Assembly: GCA_026545225.1 (NCBI GenBank) | Contig: CM048849.1 | Span: 30,080,336 to 30,144,335 of the forward strand | Length of the DNA: 64,000 nt | Direction: 5' to 3' | Origin: Cornus controversa | Taxonomy: Eukaryota > Streptophyta > Magnoliopsida > Cornales > Cornaceae | In this document: positions 12,512-22,914 of the stretch, piece by piece | Numbering within the stretch: the stretch's first letter is position 1 | Layout: every line of letters starts with the position of its first letter | The notes under the pieces: model-generated | Told to the model about the DNA's origin: nothing | What the model saw: the letters and a program-made list of their open reading frames with translations, nothing else | The model's database searches: none | Position numbers and translations under genes: made by a program

Positions 12512-12735
12512 CACCGAGTCATCACATACTCCAAGGTGATTAGTTGGTTTTTCTCGCAGAGTAAATCACATACTCCAAGGCGGTTAGATAGTTTTCCTCG
12601 CCGAGTAAATCACATACTCCAAGGCGATTAGATAGTTTTCCTCGCCGAGTAAATCACATACTCCAAGGCGAGTAGACCACCATCATCGAGTATTTACCTA
12701 CTCCAAGATGACGTTACCACTCCAATGCTCTCATC
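12512..12735. repeat. 44-bp minisatellite inside the LARD LTR
   Basis: About five units of the pattern CGAGTAAATCACATACTCCA followed by AGGCGATTAGATAGTTTTCC recur at 12515, 12558, 12603, 12647 and 12688. The last units are degenerate. The same array lies at 18762-18985 in the sister LTR, so it predates the insertion of this copy. Confidence 0.88.
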
Positions 12736-15013
12736 GGGACCGAGTATTGACCTACTCTAGGTTATTCAACCACACTTCCCCGTTTCCTCACAATGGCACC
12801 ATATATATATTTCGAACATATAATAACTAAATATTTCAATATTCATGCCTCACAATGCCTAAGCTAGTTAAAAGTACATAGCATGCATTTCATCTCCACA
12901 TAAACCCACATATAACCACATATGTGTCATTTCCCTCCTATACATGCAATATGGATGCATACATACACAGCATAATACTTTCATGCTTCAACCCATGCTT
13001 ATGAATACTAAAAAGAAGTATTTAGCATGTTTCTCATCACATTCCAACACATATAGCACATACATGTTCAAAACCTGCATAATACCTCATATATGCAAAC
13101 AACTTCAACTTAGCACATTTTTATCATGCTATAACGAATGCACACATTTGATATATAAATAAAGTCAGCATGCGTCTCACATTCACATTCCCATATATAA
13201 TCATATATATGTCCAATCCTGCATATAAGTCCTATATGCACGTATACCAGCATACATATAATCATGCTCACAGTCGATGCATGTATTCACTACAAGTAGC
13301 CAACATGTATTCCAATCACAATATATAAACACATATATATATTTAATGTCATGCATAAAAGCCACATATGCATCCAAGACAGTACATAGCTAAACATGTA
13401 TTTTTTTAACATGCATTGCACATGATTTCAATCAATAATACACATGCATATTTCGATGCAATTAGGCGATAAATTTAAACATGCCATCGCTCCCCAAACC
13501 ACACATATATACATATATACACACATATATATATATATGTACCCTCACATCCCATGTATGCACAACATCCACCTATACCCACATATATATAAGCACCTAC
13601 ATATATCTGTATATACACATACCACATATGATTAAATTAAGACATATGTAAATTACTTAACGGAAGTAAAAATATTTGTAAGAGATAGAGGCAAGAATCA
13701 ACTTGCCTTAGGTCCCACTTTTCCTATGTCCGTGCCCGCAAAGCGGTCCATTTCTATGCTTAGACCAATTCCAACCCAATTTTATTTCAGCCCATTTCCA
13801 ATCCAAATCCAACCCATAACTATCAACATAACCCAAGCACACCATGCTACTAAGACCTATCAAGCCCACTGTATTTTCGTCCACTCTCCTTGGCACCTTG
13901 ATCAACCACCAGAAATATAAGCAACTACTACTACCCCGAAGCAACAACAGCAAACCAAACAAGCCACCATCTTCGGCCCCAATCAAAACCAAGGAAGCCC
14001 AATTTTGAAGCCACCATCGTAACCAAGACGGCCATCAATGTCTGCCAACCAAACTGGTCAAAACCCAGCTATCATAGCCACTCGCTGATCACCACTCAGC
14101 CACTGCAGCCGCCCACCGTCGGCCTTCATTTCCATCACCAAACAACCCCTCAAAACCCAACTGGAACAACCCCAAAAATGGAACCAAACACAGCCCCAAT
14201 CAAGCCATGCGCACCCCCCCTCGGCACGATCTCGCCGAAGCACCGAGAAGGCCCATCTCCTCACTACCAGCCCACCACCGTGAGCCAAAACCCCTGCGGG
14301 AACTACCACCGCCGCCGTGAACCGAGTCCATCACCGACGGATCTAGAAACCCCAGCCAAATAACCCTCGTCGCTGTTATTCACTCGCGAGCCAGCCGCCA
14401 CCATCGTCCAGGCCGGAGCTCCGCCGTTCGCGATCGGCAGCCACGGCCACCGTTGGCGCCGGATCGGTGGCCCCTCCTTCCCCCGGTCTCTCTCTCGATC
14501 TCCCTCTCCCTCTTCTCGGTTTTCTCTCTCTCTCCCCGACTTCTCCTCTCTCTCCTTTTCCTCTTTCTTTTTCTTTTCTTTTCTTTTCTTTTTATTCTTT
14601 TCTTTCTCCTTCTTTTTCTCTTCCTTCGGCTGATTCTTTCTCCTCCTCTCATTTCTTATCCTCTTTTATTTTTTAACACACCACATGTATATAATAAATA
14701 TATATATATATATTTATCACATGGGCATATTATTATATATACACATATGTATATACATCACCACATACTCTTGCCCCTCCACATGCACAAAATTAGGAAT
14801 GTGCACCTCTATTTCTCCATAATTGCATAAAGCCCCCCATATATTTATATTTGAATATAAATATAGGTACTATGTATATATATATATATTTAGATATATA
14901 TATATACATATACATACGCCTTCCACTTGTATGGAAATATATCCACACCCTTTCTGGAATTTAATTAATCCGAAAAAATTTTAATCCGGTCAAAATAATT
15001 CCGGTCCTTACAA

Positions 15014-15026
15014 CCTCCCCTCCTTC
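15014..15026 (-). other. Polypurine tract of the LARD-like element
   Basis: On the - strand GAAGGAGGGGAGG lies directly before the LTR start TGTAAGGACC. This is the expected place for the plus-strand priming tract and fixes the element's orientation. Confidence 0.85.
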
Positions 15027-17637
15027 AAGGAATTTCGTCCTCAAAATTAGCATAGTCATGGTCTTTCCAAAACTAATTCATACCGGACGTTATCCTCGCT
15101 AATGATCGTCACTTTCCCTTTTTCACGTACCCTAGGCACTACACTTGCAACACCTAACTCATAACACTCAAGTCTTGCACAACAGTGCTTCTCGACTGCC
15201 GTAAGGCAATATAACCATTTCCGTGACATGGCTGAGTGACTCCTAAGCTCATGTACGGCTCACTCACGAAATCCTCCGAAGCACTTGCTTCCTAGAGTCC
15301 ACAGTCTCTATCTCGAGACCTATCTAGTCCATCTCTATCTCTAGTCTAAGGCAACACCTTTGACTTATCATACCAATCACTCACAGTGATACGTCCCCTA
15401 TAATCCGGGATCATCAATACTCAAAGTCATTCCTTTATTATCAAATATGACTTTTAATCTCTGGCATATCATCCTCGGGCTTAGTCTAATATCATGGGCA
15501 TCGTCACAACACAAACCATATCAATCTAGTGCATATCACAAGCGCACTCACCAGCAAGGCACATAACAGTGTACTCGCCGATACAAACCACATAACGGTG
15601 TACTTGCCGCAGCAAGCCACATAATCCTGCCCAGTCTCATAGACTACAACCCACTGGAATCCTATGCCAAGTCCAGGATCTTACATCCCACTAGTTTCAC
15701 AATCTCATTATTCAAGAGAAGAACCATTTCCCATTTTCACCCTTCACACCAAGGAGCCAGTTGATAATTAGAGAGAATTCCTTTCATATCAGCACTTCAC
15801 TTTAGACAACCCTTACCAATGAAAGTTTGAGGTCACCTACAGTAGCCAAACAGCAGCCATACAGTGGCCGCAGCCCACTGCGTCTACACGTCCACTGCGT
15901 CCACCTCTCCCCTTCACGGTAAGAAATTATCCTCACTTCAGATACCATATGTTAGGATCCTTGTCCACTATCAACCCATCCTTCTCTTAACATCATATCC
16001 ACACTGTGATCTAACTGCATCTATCATGAGCATATCACAGTACACCACTAAGGTCAAGGCACATAAGGAGTGCACTTGTCAAAACAAATCATCCAGTCCT
16101 GTCCATTGTTATGGACTACATTCCATTCCTTTCCAGCATCTCACTTGAGACCCCAAGATCCTGACTGCTTCATCTAGGACCCCACAAATCTTTCCATGCA
16201 TCACTATTGCATTAATCCGCCTCTAAGCATTAAGATGCATCACCAATGCATCGTCAAGGTCATCACATGTCCACTGACTCAAAGAATTAGATCAATTCTG
16301 AGTCCCCATTGTTGTGCAATGGTTACAACGCAAATCTGAATCACCAAACTCTTGGTTTGGAAAGTCCCAAGGCAAATTATGCCCTTATTCATCAACACTA
16401 GACTCCTACTCTCAAGGTCTATCACAAGATGTCTATTTCAACATCATAGTCCACTCGGTTTCAAACCTCTACCCAAGTTTACCAATTCTCAAAACCAGAA
16501 CTCTCTAGGTGACTACATGTCACTACCAGCCATGCAACGCAAAATGAAACACTAAAGTGCAATGCTCAGTTACATGAATCATATCTACCACATAGCATAT
16601 AACACATAACATGCTAATCAAATGAACACATACCATGCATGATATGACATATGATGCATAAATCGATACCCTAGCCCTCGGGCTAAAACTAGGAAAATAC
16701 CCCTGACCATACACAATCCTGGTACCTCCTCTGCCTGAGCAAGCGTGTAAAACACGGCCCAGTCCCCCTAGTACACACACATACTAGAACACAAAATCTA
16801 GAGTGGTTCAAACCAACCTACTCTCATCCTCTGTACTCATTGGTAAACACCTACCAATCCAAGCGCATCTATAGTCTAAGGTAGCAACCTTGACTATCAG
16901 TACCAATCACTTTCAGTGACATATCCCTACTATTGAAAATTCTTTATCTGTCGTCATCCAGACGAAACAACTCAATGCCTACAAGAGCCAGCGTATTGTA
17001 AGAGAAGTGCTAATCAAAGAAAAATGTTCGGCCGAGCCATTTTCCAAAGCTAGCCCAACTCCGCCAATATGCCTTCCTTGTATCCCATCTCAATCTCAAT
17101 TGCCAACCTTGGCAATACACTTACCAACAACACATCATAAGCCCCTAAGTGTCTGTAAGGACTTTAACACTCGCAATTTTCTTTGCGGCATCTCTTCATT
17201 GCTCACTAATGAGACTTAATCACCAAATCAAAGGTCTAAACTCAACCAATTCTGGGAGTTATTACCAATCGAAATTCAATTTCATATCAACACTTTGATC
17301 TTTCATTTGGATTGCTCCAACCGAGCAAATCATTCCACTACCGTCCATATGTAATCAAACATATCATTTAGACAACCGTCAACCATTGCCTATCTCCAAA
17401 TCAACACGTGATTTGACCATCCGTCCTTAGGTATTCGAACCTACGACTTTGATACCCTAGGTTTTCAAACCTAATGCCTTAACAGCAATCCAGAGTTCCT
17501 CGAATCCTTACTTGTCGCCCCTAGGTATACCAACCTATTGCTCTCGTAGCATTCTGGTATTAGGTACATAATCCAACCTTCTCAACCATACACATGATAT
17601 GTCCATTCCCCGTCGTCCCTAGGTATTCTAATCTAGC

Positions 17638-17649
17638 GCTCTGATACCA
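17638..17649 (-). other. Primer-binding site matching initiator methionine tRNA (LARD-like element)
   Basis: On the - strand TGGTATCAGAGC lies three bases inside the LTR end. It is complementary to the 3' end of plant initiator tRNA-Met, the usual primer for plant gypsy and copia elements. Confidence 0.9.
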
Positions 17650-17652
17650 TGT

Positions 17653-20600
17653 TGTCACGCCCCGATTTCTGAGGCTTGGAAATCGAGGTGTGAACCCCGT
17701 GAGATCGCCCTCACGATCTAACCACCACCTGATCATGCAACCTCAATTTTCTATCATTTTTATGAAAATTGGGCATGACCCATTCTAAATAATCAGCTCC
17801 TGGCATGATACACCTGCTTTACAATTCATATGGACACTTCTGGGCACGTGTCCCCCCAGCATTTATATCAAACAATAAAAATGGATACTTCTGGGCACGT
17901 GTCCCCCCAATATTTCTACAACATGCATAATACAATCATAAATATACATGCATCAGTCCTTGAATGTCCGTATTAAATACATACGTCACATGAATAAATA
18001 CAATTGAAGGAACTGAACCAACATAATAGCTTTATACATTTAATCCAAATGTAAAGCATCTGTCTATCCACTATCCTGGACATGCGTCAAATTCTAAGGG
18101 ATCTAGACACTACCTCTGCAACCGGTGCTATCAGTCCCCTAACTAACTCCGTACTCAGCAATACCTGCAAAACCTGGGAGGGGGTGAACTCAAAGGCCCA
18201 ACAAGGTATGTAGAACCATACTATCACCGCTGCAGCAGGTCGATCCTCACATATTCTCAAAAATATACATGCACTTAAATATATCACAATATTTAAGACC
18301 ACACTCTACCTAGCATGCATGAACCAACGATGTATATGGCTACTCTAGCACATATGAACATACCAAATCCACTACACATGATTTTAGAAATCATTTTCAA
18401 CATACTTGAAACCAGAAAACATTCAGCACCAATATGTATCTAAAACATATATGTCAACACATTTACATAACGATGTAAGTCAACTACCGCATTTCCCTAC
18501 TCAACAAGTAGCACATCTCAAATGCAATAAAGATGCATTTAAACCATATAACATACTCAAGAGAAATAGATATCCAACATATATCTTGTTCTGTCACAAG
18601 CAACGCATATATATGAATGCGTTTAACACGTAGCATGCCTCACAATGGATAATGTAAGCAATCTCACACACTTGTCTCTCTTTCGGACTCAACCCGATAT
18701 CCTAACATGATTCTTAACCAATCATGTGACCGAGACGCCTCCCACACAATTCCAACACCCCCATCGAGTCATCACATACTCTAAGGTGATTAGTTGGTTT
18801 TCCTCGTCGAGTAAATCACATACTCCAAGGCGGTTAGATAGTTTTCCTTGTCGAGTAAATCACATACTCCAAGGCGGTTAGATAGTTTTCCTCGCCGAGT
18901 AAATCACATACTCCAAGGCGAGTAGACCACCGTCATCGAGTATTTACCTACTCCAAGATGACGTTACCACTCCAATGCTCTCATCGGGACCGAGTATGGA
19001 CCTACTCTAGGTTATTCAACCACACTTCCCCGTTTCCTCACAATGGCACCATATATGTATTTCGAACATATAATAACTAAATATTTCAATATTCATGCCT
19101 CATAATGCCTAAGCTAGTTAAAAGTACATAGCATACATTTCATCTCCACATAAACCCACATATAACCACATATGTGTCATTTCCCTCCTATACATGCAAT
19201 ATGGATGCATACATACACAGCATAATACTTTCATGCTTCAACCCATGCTTATGAATACTAAAAAGAAGTATTTAGCATGTTTCTCATCACATTCCAACAC
19301 ATATAGCACATACATGTTCAAAACCTGCATAATACCTCATATATGCAAACAACTTCAACTTAGCACATTTTTATCATGCTATAACGAATGCACACATTTG
19401 ATATATAAATAAAGTCAGCATGCGTCTCACATTCACATTCCCATATATAATCACATATATGTCCAATCCTGCATATAAGTCCTATATGCACGTATACCAG
19501 CATACATATAATCATGCTCACAGTCGATGCATGTATTCACTACAAGTAGCCAACATGTATTCCAATCACAATATATAAACACATATATATATTTAATGCC
19601 ATGCATAAAAGCCACATATGCATCCAAGACAGTACATAGCTAAACATGTATTTTTTTAGCATGCATTTCACATGATTTCAATCAATAATACACATGCATA
19701 TTTCGATGCAATTAGGCGATAAATTTAAACATGCCATCGCTCCCCAAACCACACATATATACATATATACACACATACATATATATGTACCCTCACATCC
19801 CATGTATGCACAACATCCACCTATACCCACATATATATAAGCACCTATATATTTAAGACATATGTAAATTACTTAACGGAAGTAAAAATATTTGTAAGAG
19901 ATAGAGGCAAGAATCAACTTGCCTTAGGTCCCGCTTTTCCTGTGTCCGCGCCCGCAAAGCGGTCCATTTCCATGCTTAGACCAATTCCAACCCAATTTTA
20001 TTTCAACCCATTTCCAATCCAAATCCAACCCATAACTATCAACATAACCCAAGCACACCATGCTACTAAGACCTATCAAGCCCACTGTATTTTCGGCCAC
20101 TCTCCTTGGCACCTTGATCAACCACCAGAAATATAAGCAACTACTACTACCTCGAAGCAACAGCAGCAAACCAAACAAGCTACCATCTTTGGCCCCAATC
20201 AAAACCAAGGAAGCCCAATTCTGAAGCCACCATCGTAACCAAGACGGCCATCAATGTCAACCAACCAAACTGGTTGAAACCCAGCTGTCATAGCCACTCG
20301 CCGATCACCACTCAGCCACTGCCGCCACCCACCATCGGCCTTCATTTCCATCACCAAACAACCCCTCAAAACCCAACTGGAACAACCCCAAAAACGGAAC
20401 CAAACACAGCCCCAATCAAGCCATGCTAACCCCCCCTTGGCACGATCTCACCGAAGCACCGAGAAGGCCCATCTCCTCACCACCAACCCACCACCGTGAG
20501 CCAAAACCCCTGCCGGGAACTACCACTGTCACCGTGAATTGAGTCCATCACTGACGGATCTAGAAACCCCTGCCAAACAACCCTCGTTGTTGCTATTCAC

Positions 20601-21252
20601 CTGCAAGCCAGCCACCACCGTCGTCCAGGCCGGAGCTCCGCCGTTCGTGGTCGGCAGCCATAGCCACCATTGGCGCCGGATCGGTGGCCCCTCCTTCCCC
20701 CGGTCTCTCTCTCGATCTCCCTCTCCCTCTTCTCGATTTTCTCTCTCTCTCCCCGACTTCTCCTCTCTCTCCTTTTCCTCTTTCTGTTTCTTTTCTTTTC
20801 TTTTCTTTTTCTTCTTTTCTTTCTCCTTTTTTTTCTCTTCCTTCGGCTGATTCTTTCTCCTCCTCTCATTTCTTATCCTCTTTTATTTCTTTACACACCA
20901 CATGTATATAATACATATATATATATATATATATATTTATCACATGGGCATATTATTATATATACACATATGTATATACATCACCACATACTCTTGCCCC
21001 TCCACATGCACAAAATTAGGAATGTGCACCTCTATTTCTCCATAATTGCATAAAGCCCCCCATATATTTATAATTGAATATAAATATAGGTACTATGTAT
21101 ATATATATTTAGATATATATATATACATATACATACGCCTTCCACTTGTATGAAAATATATCCACACCCTTTCCAGAATTTAATTAATCCAAAAAAATTT
21201 TAATCCGGTCAAAATTCAACCGGGACCGGTCAAAATAATTCCGGTCCTTACA
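17653..21252 (-). repeat. 5' LTR of the LARD-like element (3600 bp)
   Basis: Direct repeat of 9913-15012 without the nested insert. Shared landmarks are the TGTCACGCCCCGATT start, the minisatellite at 18762-18985, a CT-rich stretch at 20700-20860 and the GGTCCTTACA end. Differences concentrate in the GC-richer part (about 20200-20650), as expected from methylation-driven C-to-T change. Confidence 0.92.
18762..18985. repeat. 44-bp minisatellite, sister array of 12512-12735
   Basis: Same unit and same number of copies as in the other LTR, with scattered base differences. No copy-number change since insertion is evident. Confidence 0.85.
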
Positions 21253-21274
21253 AGCAGAGATGGTCCCACCGGCA

Positions 21275-21962
21275 TGCTAGAAATTTTTACACACAAATTT
21301 TGAGTCTGAGAATAAGATCAAAACATGTGGATAAATATATCAAATATATTAATTTCAAGAAATATAGGTTACAAATCTCTGTTGATCTTAACAAAAGAAA
21401 AAAAATTCGTCTGATTCGATCTCCTTGGTGATCCAAATTCATGGGCTGCTAGAGCTTGATCTTGAATTGGATTCAAACTTTGATGAAGAATGCCACGTGG
21501 ATGATGTGCTTGTTGTTCTTCTCCTACAGGGTTTAGATGCTTTGGAGCTTTGGATTTTGAGTGAAGAATCCTACAGAGTTTTAGCTTTCTTTGAGAGTCT
21601 TCTTCTTTTCCTCCCCTACCCCTAGATCTTTATTTATAAGCTCACCAGAGGGGTAGATTTGTAACTTTTGTTTCTTTTGATAATTATCCTATAATTATCT
21701 TTTATGATAATTGTGATAATTATCCAATATATAAATAATAATTATCTTTGATGATAATTTTATATATATATATATAGATATATATATTTAATTATCCATT
21801 GTACCCATTTTCAAGTGGGCTTGGATGTTTTTAGACAATTTGGATCAGCCCATAACCCATTTATTTGTGGTGGGTCTGGACTTTGAGTTATTTGACTCAT
21901 TGGACCACATTTCAAAGTGGGCTAAACTGAAGATAAGCCCAAATTATATTTTGGCTACATCA
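21275..21962 (-). repeat. LTR of the gypsy fossil whose gag lies at 8355-9855
   Basis: On the - strand the segment starts TGATGTAGCCAAAA, has a TATAAATAAAG promoter-like box near 21635, and ends AAATTTCTAGCA. It is followed by GGTGGGACCATCTC, a leader sequence seen at the same place in related plant elements. The leader is cut at 21253 by the LARD-like insertion and resumes at 9912 toward gag. It is therefore the 5' LTR of that gypsy fossil (688 bp). The other LTR is not seen. Confidence 0.7.
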
Positions 21963-22273
21963 TGTAATTTTTTAATGTATACAATGTGGTTACATGCTTA
22001 TTACTTGTTTAAAGTGATTATATGTCATGACAAAGGTGTGTGTGAAGAGAATTATATATGTTCCATGTATATATGCGAATGTGAAGATTATGTGTTTGTT
22101 AAATTGACTTGAAGAGCATGATTACATGTAAGGGACATTTTTATTATTGAAATAATTACTTTACATGAGATGAGGTGTACATAAGCATGAGAATTATAAA
22201 ATTAATTATGCATTGCACATACATTGGCATAAGAGTCTATGTGATGAAAGAGAGGAACATCGGATCGACCGAC
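21963..22273. other. Unassigned spacer between two LTRs
   Basis: AT-rich sequence with words such as ATGTATATATGCGAATG that resemble gypsy LTR interiors, but no end, tract or coding motif. I cannot assign it. Confidence 0.4.
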
Positions 22274-22914
22274 TGTAGAGATCGGGACCAATTTTGGCCA
22301 GTTTGCATTTTTCACGTCATAATTGCCATAAATGTGCTTTGAGTAATGTTAAAATGTTTTGAGGTTTTGGTATGTTTTTGGGACATTTGGAGATGTTTGA
22401 CTTTTGGTTAAATAGGGTCTCAGGACGCAGTCCAGGTGGGACCGGGGACCCAAAAATTTTCAAAAAATATTTATAGCAACCATGAGTTGGCGTGGGCTGT
22501 ACTTAGCTTTCTTTTGAAAACACTTTGAGTTTTACATTTGAAATGCATGTCCAACTTGTGAACTTTATGCAAAGCTTTCATCTTGTATATGTTCCTTGGT
22601 ATTTTTTAAAATATGCCATAGTTATACCTTAAGATTTTGGTTTATGCTCGGTATTAGGGCACGGTTAAATATTAAACTTTGAAATTGATCATTATAAGTT
22701 CTGTATATGATTCAATTATGTATGTTTAATAATGTAAAGACTTCTGTTGTTTGTAATAATCTCGGTGGTCCGAGTAGGAACTAAGGGAGATAATAGTATT
22801 TTGCCATGGTTGTTCGGGTAGTGGAGTGTTGATCGAGCAATCATGACACCTCATAACCTGGAGTTTGGGCTCAGACTAGGGGAGTCCCGGAAGTCCAAAT
22901 TTTGGGATGTGATA
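22274..22914 (+). mobile_element. Gypsy LTR-like segment, probably a solo or truncated LTR
   Basis: Begins TGTAGAGATCGGGACCAATT and ends TTTTGGGATGTGATA, close to the ends of the solo LTR at 24107-25083 (TGTAGAGACCGGG..GGGGCGTGACA). It is also related to the LTR at 50565, which shares TTTGCATTTTT..GTCATAATTGCC. No matching 5-bp flanks were found, so one side may be rearranged. Confidence 0.6.

Larger units (their letters stand above)
9913..15012 (-). repeat. 3' LTR of the LARD-like element (3.6 kb plus nested insert)
   Basis: Starts TGTCACGCC and ends CCTTACA on the + strand. Without the 1511-bp solo LTR inserted at 10165 and its duplicated target, it is close to 3.6 kb, matching the other LTR (3600 bp). 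It contains a 44-bp minisatellite (12512-12735), many CATATATG-like words and a CT-rich block (14490-14650). Long open frames in that CT-rich block are low-complexity and not genes. Confidence 0.92.
15013..17652 (-). mobile_element. Interior of the LARD-like element, no recognisable coding sequence
   Basis: I see no gag, protease, RT, RNase H or integrase motif on either strand, and only short open frames. There are internal imperfect duplications: TCTAAGGCAACACCTTTGAC (15355) resembles a block at 16876, and CAAGGCACATAA (15564) resembles one at 16054. Close to the primer-binding site the word CCCTAGGTATTC with AACCTA-like flanks recurs about four times (17427-17635). Such interiors are thought to depend on an autonomous gypsy partner for proteins. 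Confidence 0.8.
9913..21252 (-). mobile_element. Large non-autonomous LTR element (LARD-like), 11.3 kb
   Basis: Two long direct repeats (9913-15012 and 17653-21252) begin TGTCACGCCCCGATT and end GGTCCTTACA on the + strand. They bracket a 2640-bp interior. On the - strand there is a primer-binding site next to the right LTR (17638-17649) and a polypurine tract next to the left LTR (15014-15026), so the element runs right to left. Flanks are GGCAG (9908-9912) and AGCAG (21253-21257), a 5-bp target duplication with one difference. The interior shows no gag or pol. The LTRs differ by roughly 2-5% by eye, so it is relatively young. It is structurally whole but non-coding, apart from the solo LTR nested at 10165-11675. 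Confidence 0.88.

Noticed and set aside
12512-12735. Regular 44-bp repeats considered as a CRISPR array
   Set aside because: The units are contiguous without unique spacers, lie in an LTR and occur in a plant genome. It is a minisatellite.
13708-13992. 94-residue frame conserved between 13708-13992 and 19924-20208
   Set aside because: Both lie at the same place in sister LTRs, so the conservation reflects recent duplication. No domain is seen.
14380-14830. Long open frames on both strands in a CT-rich stretch, mirrored at 20539-21053
   Set aside because: They are low-complexity Ser/Leu/Pro or Arg/Lys/Glu products of a CT tract inside the LTRs of the non-autonomous element, not genes.
22274-22914. 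Assigning this LTR as the 5' LTR of the Tat-type remnant that follows
   Set aside because: It abuts RNase H coding sequence directly, without primer-binding site or gag, so it cannot be in its native position relative to that remnant.
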